DNA of 64,000 nt from Hyphomicrobium sp. (GTDB taxonomy: Bacteria; Pseudomonadota; Alphaproteobacteria; Rhizobiales; Hyphomicrobiaceae): the NCBI GenBank assembly GCA_016793445.1, contig JAEUME010000013.1:42401-106400 (forward strand), read 5' to 3'. A program made the position numbers and the translations under genes. The notes beneath the pieces are model-generated. The model did no database searches, had not been told where the DNA came from, and saw only the letters and a list, made by a program, of their open reading frames with translations. Positions 29,577 through 41,486 of this stretch are shown here, one piece after another; the stretch's first letter is position 1; every line of letters begins with the position of its first letter.

Positions 29577-30518
29577 ATGACGGCAACTTCAACCCCCCGG
29601 GTCGTGTCCCTGATCGCCAGCGCGACGGAGATCGTCCACGCGCTGGGCGCAGGAGATCAGCAGATCGCGCGGTCGCACGAGTGTGACTGGCCGGCACGCA
29701 TTCTCGGCCTGCCCGCGCTGACAAAGGCGAAATTCAAGGTCGAAGGCTCCTCGCGCCAGATCGACACGGCGGTGAAGTCTCTCGTGGAGCAGGGCCTTGC
29801 CGTTTACGAGGTGAACGCGGATGCCTTGAAGGATTTGGCGCCGGACGTGATCCTTACGCAAGATCAGTGCGAAGTCTGCGCGGTGTCTCTTGCCGACGTG
29901 GAGCGCGCGGTCCAAGGTTGGACGGAATGCAAGGCCAACGTCGTTTCGTTACGCCCGCACACGATCGCGGACATCTATTCCGACAACCAGCGCATTGCCG
30001 ATGCGCTTGGCTGCCGGGATGCGGGCGCGCAACTCAATGCGCGTATGGCGTCGCAGTTCTCTGAGATCGCCGCGCGGGTCGGAGGGCGGGAAAATCCGGG
30101 GCTGGCTTTCATCGAATGGATCGATCCTCCGATGTCGGGCGGCCACTGGATGCCGGAACTGATTTCGATTGCAGGTGGCATCAATCTGTTCGGCGCGCAT
30201 GGCGCACAGTCACCCTGGATCAGCCTGGAAGATGTTGTTGCGGCCGATCCCGACATCATCCTTGTAGCGCCCTGCGGCTATGGGATTGCCAAGACACAGT
30301 CGGAGATGAGCGTGCTCGATACCAATCCGCGTTGGCAGGGACTGCGGGCTGTGCGCTCAGGGCAGCTGTTCGTCGCCGATGGCAACGCCTTTTTCAATAG
30401 GCCCGGCCCCCGGCTGGTGGAAAGCGCGCAGATATTGGCGGAAATCCTGCATCCGGAGGTTGCCGATTACGGGCACATGGAGAAAAACGTGGTAAGGCAC
30501 AGGGCTGTTGTGTCCTGA
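29577..30518 (+). CDS. BtuF-like cobalamin-binding protein without signal peptide
   Basis: 313 residues of the Peripla_BP_2 (BtuF/FhuD) fold: RVVSLIASATEIVHALGAG at residue 8, then DLAPDVILTQDQCEVCAVS and AADPDIILVAPCGYG. Such proteins bind corrinoids or chelated iron for ABC import; the TQDQCEVC motif belongs to the group annotated as cobalamin-binding. No signal peptide is present from ATG 29577, and upstream residues offer none, so a cytosolic or sensing role is possible. No BtuC/BtuD genes are adjacent. GGAGGATGGGA lies upstream of the start. Confidence 0.82.
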   Translation: MTATSTPRVVSLIASATEIVHALGAGDQQIARSHECDWPARILGLPALTKAKFKVEGSSRQIDTAVKSLVEQGLAVYEVNADALKDLAPDVILTQDQCEVCAVSLADVERAVQGWTECKANVVSLRPHTIADIYSDNQRIADALGCRDAGAQLNARMASQFSEIAARVGGRENPGLAFIEWIDPPMSGGHWMPELISIAGGINLFGAHGAQSPWISLEDVVAADPDIILVAPCGYGIAKTQSEMSVLDTNPRWQGLRAVRSGQLFVADGNAFFNRPGPRLVESAQILAEILHPEVADYGHMEKNVVRHRAVVS

Positions 30519-30536
30519 GGGGAAATAATTGCCTTT

Positions 30537-31361
30537 ATGCAGCAGACCGTTCTCATCACCGGATGCTCTTCCGGTATCGGACTTGATGCGGCTCGTACGT
30601 TGAAAGCTCGCGGCTGGCGGGTTATCGCGACGGCGCGCCGCCAGGAGGACCTCGATCATCTGCGCATCCAAGAAGGTCTTGAGGCGATTCCGCTGGAACT
30701 CGCCGATTCCACCTCGATTGCTACCTGCGCGATCACCGCACTCGACCTGACCGGCGGACGGCTCGACGCCATCTTCAATAATGCGGCCTACGGGCAGCCC
30801 GGCGCTGTGGAAGACATCACGCCGGCGGTTCTGCGTGAGCAGCTTGAAGTCAATTTGGTTGGTACGCACGATCTGACCCGCCGCATGATCCCCGCCATGC
30901 GCCGCAACGGCCATGGGCGGATCGTACAGTGTTCCTCCATGCTGGGGATGATCGCGGTACCCTACCGCGGCGCATACTGCGCCTCGAAATTCGCCCTCGA
31001 AGCCCTGGCGGATGCCATGCGCGGCGAACTTTCCGGCTCGGGTGTGTTCGTGTCCATCATCGAGCCGGGCCCCATTCGCACGCGCTTTGTCGCCAACGCG
31101 GTCGAGCGCCTCAAGGCCAACATCGACATCCAGGGCTCGCCTCATCGGGAAAAATACGTCGAACGCCTCACCGCGATGGAAGCCGGCGGCAACGAGACGT
31201 TCAAGCTCGAACCGGCGGCAGTTTCGAAGCGGCTCGTTCATGCGCTGGAATCGCGCCGTCCGCGCCGCAGATACTATGTCACGACGCCAACGTATCTTGC
31301 CGCGATCGGACGGCGCGTATTGCCGGCCGCCGCGATCGAATATCTTTCTATGAAGTTCTAA
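30537..31361 (+). CDS. SDR family oxidoreductase
   Basis: 274-residue classical short-chain dehydrogenase: TGCSSGIG cofactor loop at residues 8-15, NNAAYG, catalytic Ser region VQCSSMLGMIAVPYRGAYCASK with the Y-x-x-x-K pair. The substrate is unknown. The C-terminal 60 residues are typical of the group acting on hydrophobic substrates (sterol- or retinol-like), a weak hint. ATG at 30537, 18 bases past the preceding gene, so probably co-transcribed. Confidence 0.92.
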   Translation: MQQTVLITGCSSGIGLDAARTLKARGWRVIATARRQEDLDHLRIQEGLEAIPLELADSTSIATCAITALDLTGGRLDAIFNNAAYGQPGAVEDITPAVLREQLEVNLVGTHDLTRRMIPAMRRNGHGRIVQCSSMLGMIAVPYRGAYCASKFALEALADAMRGELSGSGVFVSIIEPGPIRTRFVANAVERLKANIDIQGSPHREKYVERLTAMEAGGNETFKLEPAAVSKRLVHALESRRPRRRYYVTTPTYLAAIGRRVLPAAAIEYLSMKF

Positions 31362-31400
31362 GGTATCGAGCGCGCACCAGCGCAGGGGCAGCATCAAACA

Positions 31401-32729
31401 ATGGCAACGGGTGACGATATAAGCAGCGAGCCTCAGCTCAAACGCACCATCGGCATCGGCCAGCTGACGCTCTACGCGCTGGGCTCCATGCTCGGCTCGG
31501 GCATTTACGGTCTGATCGGCAAGGCGGCCGGTCTCACCGGCAACGCGGTTTGGCTGTCGTTTCTCGTTGCGCTTGTCGCCGCGTTGATGACGGCGCTGTC
31601 TTATGCGTCGCTGGGGTCGCGCTATCCGCGCGCGGGCGGCGCCGCCTACGTCACGCAACGTGCGTTCAGAGTGCCGGTGCTGAGCTTTCTGGTGGGGCTC
31701 GGTCTGGTATGTTCCGGATTGAGTTCGGTCGCAACGCAGTCAAAGGTCTTTGCTGTCAACACGGCAGCGCTTCTGGGCACGGACGGGCTGCCCGTCGAGG
31801 CAATCGCGCTGGGCTTCATCCTGATTTTGGCGGGCATCGTGTTTCGCGGCATTCAGGAATCGATGTGGGCGAACGTGGTTTGTACCATCATCGAGGCGAC
31901 CGGCCTGCTCATCGTGATTGGCGCGGGCATGTCGTACTGGGGCAGCGTCGATCTGTTCGAAATCCCGCACGAGAAGGCGGATTCCAGCCTGCTCTATCTC
32001 GTCATGCTGGGCTCTGTGCTGACCTTCTTCGCCTTTATCGGCTTTGAAGACACGATCAACGTGGCCGAGGAATGCAAGAATCCGAAAGTCACGATTCCTG
32101 TGTCCCTCGTCACGGCAACCGCCGTGGCCGCTGTTCTTTACATCGCCGTGGCGATCACTGCCGTATCCGTGGTGCCGTGGCGCGAACTGGCAGCCGCGCC
32201 CGCGCCGCTCGGCGCCGTCATGGAACGTGCCGCGCCGCAGTTTCCCTCCATTGTGCTGGTCGCCATCACCTTGTTTGCCGTCGCAAACACGGCGCTCGTC
32301 AACTACGTCACAGCCTCACGCCTGATCTACGGAATGTCGCGCCAGGGGTTGCTGCCTCCGTCAATGGGGCAGGTCCACGCCAGCCGTCAGACTCCGCACA
32401 TTGCCGTGGTCGCGCTGCTTGCCGTGCTCATTCCGTTGGCGTTGGTTGGCTCGATTGCGGAACTCGCGTCGGCCACGGTGCTGCTCTTGCTGTTCGTCTT
32501 CACTGTCGTCAATGGCGCGCTGGCCGTGCTGAAGCTGCGCGCCGGCGAGCCTGAGGGCGCGTTCGAAGTGCCGATGTTCGTGCCGGTGTTGGGTGGGATC
32601 GTGTGCGCGGTGCTGGCTGTGTTCCGGGTTGCGACAGGGAACTGGCAGGCTTCCGCCATAGCGGGTGTTCTGCTTGCAGGGATCCTGGTGATCTACGGGC
32701 TGCTACGCCCAGAGCCCACGGATGATTGA
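31401..32729 (+). CDS. APC superfamily amino acid permease
   Basis: 442 residues, about 12 membrane helices. The opening GIGQLTLYALGSMLGSGIYGLIGKAAG is the unwound-helix substrate region of the APC fold; LTFFAFIGFEDTINVAEECKNPKVTIP is the conserved segment in helix 6-8. Closest in style to the cationic or small neutral amino-acid permeases (YkbA/CAT groups), substrate unproven. ATG at 31401; 39 bases past the SDR stop. Confidence 0.9.
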   Translation: MATGDDISSEPQLKRTIGIGQLTLYALGSMLGSGIYGLIGKAAGLTGNAVWLSFLVALVAALMTALSYASLGSRYPRAGGAAYVTQRAFRVPVLSFLVGLGLVCSGLSSVATQSKVFAVNTAALLGTDGLPVEAIALGFILILAGIVFRGIQESMWANVVCTIIEATGLLIVIGAGMSYWGSVDLFEIPHEKADSSLLYLVMLGSVLTFFAFIGFEDTINVAEECKNPKVTIPVSLVTATAVAAVLYIAVAITAVSVVPWRELAAAPAPLGAVMERAAPQFPSIVLVAITLFAVANTALVNYVTASRLIYGMSRQGLLPPSMGQVHASRQTPHIAVVALLAVLIPLALVGSIAELASATVLLLLFVFTVVNGALAVLKLRAGEPEGAFEVPMFVPVLGGIVCAVLAVFRVATGNWQASAIAGVLLAGILVIYGLLRPEPTDD

Positions 32730-32757
32730 CGCCCTGTAACGCACCCTGCCTGCTTGA

Positions 32758-33240
32758 TCAGGCGCGATGATACGGATGGCCCGTCAGGATGGTGGCGGCA
32801 CGGTAGAGTTGCTCGGCCAGCACCACGCGCGCCAGCCCATGGGGCAATGTCATGGCGCCGAGCGACAGCTTCAGCTTCGCCCCTTGCAGGGCCGCCTGCC
32901 CGTGGCCGTCGGGCCCCCCGATCAAAAGAGCGGTGCATCTGTTACCTTCGTCGCGTTCGCGCGCCAGGAATTGCGCAAATGCCTCGCTCGCCAGCGGGGA
33001 CCCGGCCACGTCGAGCGCGATATAGGCGTCCGCCTGTGCGGTGATTTTCAGGAGACGGGCCGCTTCGTCGTTCTTGCGTGCCTCGGCCGACGCGTTGCGC
33101 GATTCTGCAAGCTCGGTGATTTCAACCGGTCCCAGGCCGATGGAGCGTCCGGTCGCGTTGAATCGCTTTGCGTAGCGCTCGCACATCTGGCGCTCCGCGT
33201 CATCTTTCAGCTTGCCGACAGCGGCGATAAGCAAGCGCAT
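32758..33240 (-). CDS. rlmH: 23S rRNA (pseudouridine-1915 N3) methyltransferase RlmH
   Basis: 160-residue SPOUT methyltransferase: N terminus MRLLIAAVGKLKDDAE, ALDVAGSPLASEAFA, the SAM-binding knot TALLIGGPDGHG and LSLGAMTLPHGLARVVLAEQLYRAATILTGHPYHR at the C terminus, which is the strongly conserved end. It methylates pseudouridine 1915 of 23S rRNA. Last gene of the proB-proA-nadD-rsfS-rlmH run. ATG at 33240 gives the usual length. Confidence 0.97.
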   Translation of the reverse strand: MRLLIAAVGKLKDDAERQMCERYAKRFNATGRSIGLGPVEITELAESRNASAEARKNDEAARLLKITAQADAYIALDVAGSPLASEAFAQFLARERDEGNRCTALLIGGPDGHGQAALQGAKLKLSLGAMTLPHGLARVVLAEQLYRAATILTGHPYHRA

Positions 33241-33343
33241 GACAAGCCTCATGCGCCCGAACCCGGACGCGCTTTGAGCATCCCACGGCAAAGCTCAGAG
33301 TCGTTCCGCAATTGCCTATTGAAAGCGGAAACTGGAAACGGCT

Positions 33344-33754
33344 CTAGTGTTGAGACTCGCCACCGGGCAAGTCTGCCTGCCACATCTTCTCAAGGTTATA
33401 GAATGCGCGAACCTCAGGCCGGAAGACGTGAACGATGATATCGCCCGCGTCGATCAAAACCCAGTCGCACGCTTCCATGCCCTCCACGCGCACGGGCGAA
33501 ACGCCCGCTGCCTTCAGCTTGGTGGCAAGCTGATCCGCGATGGCACCGACATGGCGGTCCGTGCGGCCGGAAGCCACCACCATGTAGTCGCCGAGCGAGG
33601 ATTTTCCTTGGAGGGGGATGTCGACGATCTCCTCTGCCTTCGCTTCATCCAGCCAGTGGATGATGTCTGCGAGGAGCGTTGCCGAGGCGGGCAGGGCAGC
33701 CGGGGCCTTCGGCGCAGAAGCACGTTTGCGAGCGCTTCCCGTGGTCGATCTCAT
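33344..33754 (-). CDS. rsfS: Ribosomal silencing factor RsfS
   Basis: 136 residues with the DUF143/Iojap core from residue 30 (LLADIIHWLDEAKAEEIVDIPLQGKSSLGDYMVVASGRTDRHVGAIADQL ... DWVLIDAGDIIVHVFRPEVRAFYNLEKMW). It binds ribosomal protein uL14 and blocks subunit joining in starvation. Start ATG 33754 is the best candidate though no strong ribosome site is visible; a TTG at 33826 would add 24 residues. Confidence 0.95.
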   Translation of the reverse strand: MRSTTGSARKRASAPKAPAALPASATLLADIIHWLDEAKAEEIVDIPLQGKSSLGDYMVVASGRTDRHVGAIADQLATKLKAAGVSPVRVEGMEACDWVLIDAGDIIVHVFRPEVRAFYNLEKMWQADLPGGESQH

Positions 33755-33924
33755 CAAGAGGTCGTTGTCCTTTCCTGATTGGCGCGGCGGCACGTGCCAC
33801 CGGCGTCCGTGATCTGGTGCCGTCAAAGCTACCAGAGCGCGGACGCGATAAAGATAAAGGTCCCCCCGCCATCCGGCAATGGCCTTTAAGGGGAGGCAGA
33901 AAAAAGTGGTTTAAAATGAATTTG

Positions 33925-34587
33925 TTAGCGCGCTTGTTTGCCGCCCGGAACAGATGAGATGCCCTTGGCGCGCAGCGCGGTCGATGACAGGGGGGAGAGC
34001 CGGCTGGTCAGGAATGTCCACGCCGGTGGGTCCAGATCCGGCAAAATGGCGGCGTCGGTCTCATCGATGCGCGCACCCGCCAGATGCTGGGCGGCGCGCG
34101 AAGCCATCGCCTTGAGGCGCCAGCCCGGGCGGTCCACGACGGCGAGAGGCACGCTGGCCGCGATGCCCTGCCAGTGTTGCCAGCGATCGAACCCGGCCAG
34201 ATTATCCGCGCCCATCACCCACACAAACCGCACCTCGGGATAGCGCCTCAGCAGAAAGGCGATGGTGGCGGCGGTGTAGGGTGTTCCCAGTTCCGCCTCA
34301 AAACCCGTGATCTTCATCTTGGGTCCGCGCGCGAAGCATCGTGCTTGCGCCATCCGCACGGCTTGCCTTGGCAGGCCGCCGTTCTCTTTGAGGGGATTGC
34401 CCGGCGTCACCACCCACCAGAGCTGATCGAGCTTCAGCCGCTTTACGGCAGTCTCCGCAACGATGCGGTGGCCGTCATGGGGAGGATTGAACGTGCCGCC
34501 CATGATGCCGATACGCTGCCCCGGCATCGCGAGCGGCGTTCGCACGCGAATGGACCCGAAATCGCGAGGCGAGATGTTGTGTGCCAA
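33925..34587 (-). CDS. nadD: Nicotinate-nucleotide adenylyltransferase
   Basis: 220 residues: GIMGGTFNPPHDGHRIVAETA (nucleotidyltransferase HxGH loop), WWVVTPGNPLK, VWVMGADNLAGFDRWQHWQGIA and the C-terminal LSSTALRAKG (ISSTxIR-type motif). It adenylates nicotinate mononucleotide in NAD synthesis. I start at a TTG (34587) because GAGG lies 9 bases upstream, overlapping the proA stop; the first ATG is at 34527 and has no ribosome site. Member of the proB-rlmH operon. Confidence 0.95.
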   Translation of the reverse strand: MAHNISPRDFGSIRVRTPLAMPGQRIGIMGGTFNPPHDGHRIVAETAVKRLKLDQLWWVVTPGNPLKENGGLPRQAVRMAQARCFARGPKMKITGFEAELGTPYTAATIAFLLRRYPEVRFVWVMGADNLAGFDRWQHWQGIAASVPLAVVDRPGWRLKAMASRAAQHLAGARIDETDAAILPDLDPPAWTFLTSRLSPLSSTALRAKGISSVPGGKQAR

Positions 34588-34599
34588 TTGCGCTACGCC

Positions 34600-35886
34600 T
34601 CATGCGGGTCTGATCTGGCCGTGACCGCGCACGAGATATTTGAAGCTGGTCAGCTGCTCGACGCCCACCGGACCGCGGGCATGCATCTTACCGGTCGCAA
34701 TGCCGATCTCCGCGCCAAAACCGAATTCGCCGCCATCCGCGAACTGCGTGGAGGCATTGACGAGGACGATGGCCGAGTCCACGCGCTTCAAGAACAGGTT
34801 TGCGGTCGCCTCGCATTCGGTGATGATCGCGTCCGTGTGCTGCGAGCCGTATTTGGCGATATGCGCAATGGCTTCATCGACGCCATCCACCGTCTTGACG
34901 GCGATGATGGCATCGAGGAACTCGTGGCCGTAGTCGCCGGGACTGGCAGCCTTCACGCGGGGGTCGGCCTTGCAGGTGACTTCGTCCCCGCGCACTTCGC
35001 AGCCCGCATCCAGCAGAGCTTTGACGAGTGGTGCGAGGTAGTCCTCATGGGCGTTCTTGTCGACAAGCAGGCACTCGGTGGCCCCGCACACGCCGGTGCG
35101 CCGCATCTTGGCGTTGAGCACGATCGGGATGGCGATGTCCAAGTCCGCGCCGCGGTCCACATAGGTATGGCAGACACCCTCCAGATGCGCGAACACAGGC
35201 ACGCGCGCCTCGTCCTGCACGCGCTGCACCAGGCTCTTGCCGCCGCGCGGAACAATGACGTCGATGGCCCCGTTCAGACCCTTCAGCATGTGCCCGACCG
35301 CGGCGCGATCGGTCGTCGGCACGAGCTGGATGGCCGTCTCGGCGAGGCCCGCGGCGCGCAAGCCCGCAACGAGGCAGGCATGGATCGCCGCGCTCGAATA
35401 ATGGCTCTCCGAGCCGCCGCGGAGAATGGCGGCATTACCCGCCTTGAGGCACAGGGCGCCCGCGTCCGCCGTGACGTTGGGGCGGCTTTCATAAATGATG
35501 CCGATGACACCGAGCGGTACGCGCACGCGCTGGAATTTGAGGCCGTTGGGCCGCGTCCATTCGGCGAGCACCGTGCCGATGGGATCGGGGAGCCCGGCAA
35601 TGTCCTCAAGCCCCTTGGCGATGGCTTCGATGCGCTTGGCGTTCAGCAGCAGCCGATCGACAAAGGACGCTGGCCGGTCGCCCGACTTCATGGCGGCGAC
35701 GTCCTTGGCGTTGGCCTCGAGGATGGCCTGAGCGTTGTTGCGGATGGCGGCGGCTGCAGCCCTCAAGGCGGCGTTCTTCTGTTCGGTCGAAGCGACAGCA
35801 AGGTCACGCGCGGCGGCGCGCGCGCTCGCGCCGATGCCGGCCATCACTTTTGCAGTCTCGCCTTCGATGTCTTCGCGCTTGTTCAT
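34600..35886 (-). CDS. proA: Glutamate-5-semialdehyde dehydrogenase
   Basis: 428-residue NADPH-dependent reductase of gamma-glutamyl phosphate, second step of proline synthesis. Typical elements: [62 protein letters not shown], the catalytic Cys in [12 protein letters not shown], and the C-terminal [32 protein letters not shown]. Length normal. Upstream proB is 57 bases away, downstream nadD 12 bases. Confidence 0.97.
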   Translation of the reverse strand: MNKREDIEGETAKVMAGIGASARAAARDLAVASTEQKNAALRAAAAAIRNNAQAILEANAKDVAAMKSGDRPASFVDRLLLNAKRIEAIAKGLEDIAGLPDPIGTVLAEWTRPNGLKFQRVRVPLGVIGIIYESRPNVTADAGALCLKAGNAAILRGGSESHYSSAAIHACLVAGLRAAGLAETAIQLVPTTDRAAVGHMLKGLNGAIDVIVPRGGKSLVQRVQDEARVPVFAHLEGVCHTYVDRGADLDIAIPIVLNAKMRRTGVCGATECLLVDKNAHEDYLAPLVKALLDAGCEVRGDEVTCKADPRVKAASPGDYGHEFLDAIIAVKTVDGVDEAIAHIAKYGSQHTDAIITECEATANLFLKRVDSAIVLVNASTQFADGGEFGFGAEIGIATGKMHARGPVGVEQLTSFKYLVRGHGQIRPA

Positions 35887-35943
35887 TGCGGTCTCGTGGT
35901 CCTTGCGGTGTCGTGCCGTTGCCGGTGCGGGGCCCTTCTGCTG

Positions 35944-37101
35944 CTACTTGCGGTGCAGCGCCATGTCATCGCGGTGAATGAGCGTATCACGGCCTTCAAA
36001 GCCAAGGATATCGGCAATTTCACTCGATTTCTTGCCGATGATGCGGATGGCGTCGGCGTAGGCATAGGCGATGAGCCCGCGACCCAGTTCCCGCCCATCG
36101 AGCGCGCGAATGATGACGGCGTCGCCGCGGTCGAAGTCGCCTTCAACGCGTCTTACACCTGCCGGCAGCAGGCTCTTGCCTGAGGAGAGGGCGCGCTCGG
36201 CACCGGCGTCCACAAACACTTGGCCGAACGCTTCCAGATGTCCCGCGATCCACCGCTTCTTGGCCGTTACGGGATCCGACTTGGCGAGGAACCACGTCAC
36301 CTTCGCGCCCTCTGCGATCGCCCGAAGCGGGTTCAGCACCTTGCCCGTTGTGATAACCATATTGGTGCCCGCGCCGAGTGCGATCTTGCCCGCCTCCACC
36401 TTGGTGCGCATGCCGCCTTTGGAAAGCTCGGTTCCTGCGTCGCCCGCCATGGCCTCGATCTGCGGCGTGATCTCGGTCACGATGGGGATATGCTGCGCGT
36501 TGGGATTGTCGTTGGGCGGCGCCGTGTAGAGGCCGTCGATATCCGACAGCAAAACGAGACAGTCGGCCGATACCATCGAGGCCACGCGGGCGGAGAGCCG
36601 GTCGTTGTCGCCATAGCGGATCTCGGTGGTGGCCACGGTGTCGTTCTCGTTTACGACGGGAATGGCCTTGAGCGACAGCAGCGTCTCGATCGTGTTGCGC
36701 GCATTGAGATAGCGGCGGCGCTCCTCCGTATCGCCAAGCGTCAGAAGAACTTGCGCGGCAATCAGGCCGCGCTTTTCCGCCATTTCCTGGTAGGCGTGCG
36801 CCAGGCTGATCTGTCCGACCGCGGCGGCCGCCTGGCTTTGCTCAAGCTCGAGCGGTCCCTTGGGCAGCTTCAACGTATTGCGGCCGAGTGCTATGGCGCC
36901 GGAGGACACGAGCACGACGGACTTGCCTGTCCTGGCAAGCTCGACGACGTCATCCATCAGCGAGGCGAGCCATTCGCGTTTCAATCGGCCCGTTTCGCGC
37001 TCGACGAGCAGCGCCGAACCGATCTTCACGACAACGCGGCGCGCCGCCGCCCATTCAGGGCGCGCGGGCGACTTATTCGCGGTCTCGGCAGGGCGGGACA
37101 T
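35944..37101 (-). CDS. proB: Glutamate 5-kinase
   Basis: 385 residues: amino acid kinase domain ([65 protein letters not shown]) and a C-terminal PUA domain from about 290 ([37 protein letters not shown]). It makes gamma-glutamyl phosphate and is normally feedback-inhibited by proline. ATG at 37101 chosen because the kinase fold begins soon after; the open frame continues back to 37365 without similarity. Confidence 0.96.
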   Translation of the reverse strand: MSRPAETANKSPARPEWAAARRVVVKIGSALLVERETGRLKREWLASLMDDVVELARTGKSVVLVSSGAIALGRNTLKLPKGPLELEQSQAAAAVGQISLAHAYQEMAEKRGLIAAQVLLTLGDTEERRRYLNARNTIETLLSLKAIPVVNENDTVATTEIRYGDNDRLSARVASMVSADCLVLLSDIDGLYTAPPNDNPNAQHIPIVTEITPQIEAMAGDAGTELSKGGMRTKVEAGKIALGAGTNMVITTGKVLNPLRAIAEGAKVTWFLAKSDPVTAKKRWIAGHLEAFGQVFVDAGAERALSSGKSLLPAGVRRVEGDFDRGDAVIIRALDGRELGRGLIAYAYADAIRIIGKKSSEIADILGFEGRDTLIHRDDMALHRK

Positions 37102-37287
37102 TGGCTCGACACATTCTTTTTGGGCTCGGCACGACAAGCCATAAGCCGGGCTTGGAGGCAAGCCCCCTTGCCGCCGCTGCGTTTCCCTGACAGGTGAAAG
37201 CACGATTAACGGCGTTTCATGGTGCAAGGTGTCCGGGGTAACGGGCCGGCGCCTCCGCACCGGAAGGGACGATGAGGGGAAACGTGC

Positions 37288-38808
37288 ATGACGGCGGCAG
37301 ATGAAGCCTCCCGCAGCGACTATTGGGCAGGGCAGCTCAAGAAGGCGCTGCTCAATCCCATTCAAGCGTTCCGGTGGCAGTACCTGCCGCTGCTCATGGT
37401 CTATTTCGCCTATGGCGCGCTGGGGCTCGTTGCGGTCGCCGAAAGCTTCTGGATCAAGAAAAACCTCACGCTCACGCCCACGGAACTCGCCTCCTTGAGC
37501 GTGTGGCTCACGCTGCCCTGGACCATCAAGATGGTGTTCGGCGAGCTGGTCGACGCGGTGCCCATCCTGGGCTCGCAGCGGCGCATCTATGTGTTGATCG
37601 GCGGCGCGTTCATTGCTGCGGGTCTGCTGATGCTGGCGGGCGCGGCGGGCGGCTGGCTTACATTTGCGAGTCCCGAAAACATTTATCGCCTGGGCTCGTT
37701 TCTCAACATCGTCGGCGTCGTGTTGCAGGACGTGACGGCCGACGCCATGAGTACGGAAGTCGTCGCGCGAACCAATGCGGATGGCACACCGCGGCCCAAG
37801 GACGAGGTGAACCGCGATCTGGGCATGGTGCAGGTGCTCGGCCGGCTCGCCCTGTCGTTGGGAATGTTCTCGGTGGCTGGAATATCCGGATGGATCGCCA
37901 GCATCTATTCGTACGAGACGGTCTTCTTGATGGGCCTCCTCATTCCGGTGATTTCCGTTACTGGCGCGATGCTCGTCAAACTGGACAAAGTCGAAAGCCG
38001 TCCCATCGACTGGCGCATTCTGGGTGGCGGCATTGTATTCGGCGCGGTTGTCGTGGCGCTTGGCGTGCTTGAAGTTCCCTTTAATCAGGAGATCGTGTTT
38101 GCGGTCTCGATGGCTGTCGTCATCGCCATGCTGGTGCGTGTCGTGGGCGATCTCGACGAAGCGACAAAGCGCAAGATCTTCTATGCCGCCATCATCATCT
38201 TCGTGTACCGCGCGGCACCCTCGGTGGGGTCGGGCTATACCTGGTTCACTATCGATGTGCTGGGGTTCGACGAAGCCTTCCAGGGCACGCTCAATCAGAT
38301 CGGCACCGCGCTTGCGTTGATCGGCACCTGGCTCTTTTCCGATGCCATTACGCGCCGTCCCGTCGCCAAGGTTCTTCTATGGCTGACGATCGTCACCACG
38401 CTGCTGTCGCTGCCGAGCCTTGGACTGACGCTCGGGCTGCACGAGTGGACGCAGCGCATGTTCGGGTTCGGGGCGCGCACCATCGCCATCATCGACACGG
38501 CAGCTTCCTCGCCCTTTGCGCAGCTCTCGATGATCCCGCTGCTGACGCTGTGCGCCATCTATGCTCCGCAAGGGCGGCGCGCGAGCTGGTTTGCATTGAT
38601 GGCGTCCTTGATGAACCTCGCGCTCGTGGCGGGTGCGCTCCAGACGAAGTATCTCAACATGCTCCTGGTCGTGGATCGCGGGAGTTATGAAAACCTGCCG
38701 GTGCTCTTGATGACCGCGATGGCCATCGGCTTCTTTGCGCCCCTTGCGGCGATCCTTCTGTTCGGCAGGCGTATAGACGGAAACAATGCCTCAAAAATAA
38801 GGCAATAG
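37288..38808 (+). CDS. BT1/folate-biopterin-type MFS transporter
   Basis: 506 residues, about 12 membrane helices. The arrangement and motifs ([49 protein letters not shown] after helix 4) match the BT1 (folate-biopterin transporter) branch of the major facilitator superfamily. The substrate in bacteria is unproven. ATG at 37288 with GATGAGGGGAAACG upstream. It stands on the opposite strand between proB and obgE, interrupting a conserved gene order. Confidence 0.8.
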   Translation: MTAADEASRSDYWAGQLKKALLNPIQAFRWQYLPLLMVYFAYGALGLVAVAESFWIKKNLTLTPTELASLSVWLTLPWTIKMVFGELVDAVPILGSQRRIYVLIGGAFIAAGLLMLAGAAGGWLTFASPENIYRLGSFLNIVGVVLQDVTADAMSTEVVARTNADGTPRPKDEVNRDLGMVQVLGRLALSLGMFSVAGISGWIASIYSYETVFLMGLLIPVISVTGAMLVKLDKVESRPIDWRILGGGIVFGAVVVALGVLEVPFNQEIVFAVSMAVVIAMLVRVVGDLDEATKRKIFYAAIIIFVYRAAPSVGSGYTWFTIDVLGFDEAFQGTLNQIGTALALIGTWLFSDAITRRPVAKVLLWLTIVTTLLSLPSLGLTLGLHEWTQRMFGFGARTIAIIDTAASSPFAQLSMIPLLTLCAIYAPQGRRASWFALMASLMNLALVAGALQTKYLNMLLVVDRGSYENLPVLLMTAMAIGFFAPLAAILLFGRRIDGNNASKIRQ

Positions 38809-38918
38809 CATAAGCAACACAACTTTAGCGTTTAGATCGCCTTAAGGTTGTGTCCGTATAAATCCGTGAGCAGCCGAAGCCGGCCTGCCCGACGGGAACA
38901 TTGATTAGGTGCTTTGCC

Positions 38919-39458
38919 ATGGCCCGAGCCGCTCACCATGCCGCTCGTCATTATGCGCCGGCAAGCCGGCCGCGATGGATTACGCCTGAGGGAGTCGAGT
39001 TATCGCTGCGGCTGCGGGATCCCGTGCGCAGACCCTTTCAATATGAGCGCATGCTGGCAAAGCTGCCGCCTGCCGTGCGCGACTCTCTCACTCCCCAGCA
39101 GCTCGACTGCATCTCGGATGCTCTCATCCCCGATCCGCCGCGGCATGCCTTCGACTATCGCGCCAGCATTCCCTTCTTCGGGCGCCGCTTCTACGTGACA
39201 CTCCTGGTGGGGCGTGAGCGCCGATCCCTGGAACGCCTGGCGCGCGAGGCTCAGTTGCGTGCCCGGCATGTGGCGATCGTCTATTCCGTGCTGCTCATGC
39301 TCGTGAGCTGCGCCTCGTTTTTCGCGTTTGTGCTGCTTGGCTACGTGCTGAAAAGCGCGATGGGAATAGATCTCACAGACGGACCTTCGCTGCTGCATCA
39401 GTACATCTTGGATGGGCCCCCGGGAGCCTCGCAGGCGTTCCGGTTTCTGGGTCTGTAG
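38919..39458 (+). CDS. Hypothetical single-pass membrane protein
   Basis: 179 residues from ATG 38919. The first 125 residues are basic and soluble (RLRDPVRRPFQYERMLAKLPPAVRDSLTPQQLDCISDALIPD), followed by one or two hydrophobic segments (VAIVYSVLLMLVSCASFFAFVLLGYVL). Similar proteins are, as far as I recall, limited to Hyphomicrobiales; function unknown. Same strand as the BT1-type transporter, 110 bases downstream. Confidence 0.65.
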   Translation: MARAAHHAARHYAPASRPRWITPEGVELSLRLRDPVRRPFQYERMLAKLPPAVRDSLTPQQLDCISDALIPDPPRHAFDYRASIPFFGRRFYVTLLVGRERRSLERLAREAQLRARHVAIVYSVLLMLVSCASFFAFVLLGYVLKSAMGIDLTDGPSLLHQYILDGPPGASQAFRFLGL

Positions 39459-39489
39459 TAGGTTCACGCAACGTCCATCAAGCAGGCAG

Positions 39490-41078
<1,589 letters not shown>

Positions 41079-41110
41079 GGTGGAAGGACGCCAATCAAAC
41101 CGGTGGGGTC

Positions 41111-41144
41111 AAAACGAAAGAGGGGATGGCGCACCATCCCCTCT
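41111..41144 (-). terminator. Intrinsic terminator after rpmA
   Basis: 11-bp perfect stem (41119-41129 with 41134-41144, loop of 4) followed on the minus strand by TTCGTTTT. It lies between rpmA and the GNAT gene, so obgE is expected to depend on readthrough or its own promoter. Confidence 0.85.
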
Positions 41145-41181
41145 GATCTCGATGTCGTGGACTCTAGTCGAAGCCTGCCGG

Positions 41182-41454
41182 TTACTCGGCAGCTTCCGCC
41201 TTGAGCGGGCGCACGGAGATGAAGATGCGGCCGTTGCGCTTCGTGGCGAACTCGACGGTGCCTTCCTGCACGGCGAAGATCGTATGATCCGTGCCCATGC
41301 CAACGCCCGTGCCCGGATGCCACTGCGTGCCGCGCTGGCGGCACAGGATGTTGCCTGGGATGACGTGCTCGCCGCCGTAGCGCTTGATGCCAAGGCGTTT
41401 CGATTCTGAGTCGCGGCCGTTCTTGGTCGAGCCGCCTGCTTTCTTTTGTGCCAT
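41182..41454 (-). CDS. rpmA: Ribosomal protein bL27
   Basis: 90 residues beginning [21 protein letters not shown], with [30 protein letters not shown] in the middle, as in all bL27 proteins. The unprocessed N terminus reaches the peptidyl-transferase centre. 32 bases after rplU on the same strand. Confidence 0.98.
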   Translation of the reverse strand: MAQKKAGGSTKNGRDSESKRLGIKRYGGEHVIPGNILCRQRGTQWHPGTGVGMGTDHTIFAVQEGTVEFATKRNGRIFISVRPLKAEAAE

Positions 41455-41486
41455 CGTTCAAAGTCCTCGTGTGATCCAGCAGCCGC

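Noticed and set aside
34084..36183. A 699-codon plus-strand frame
   Set aside because: Antisense to nadD, proA and proB; composition of a shadow frame.
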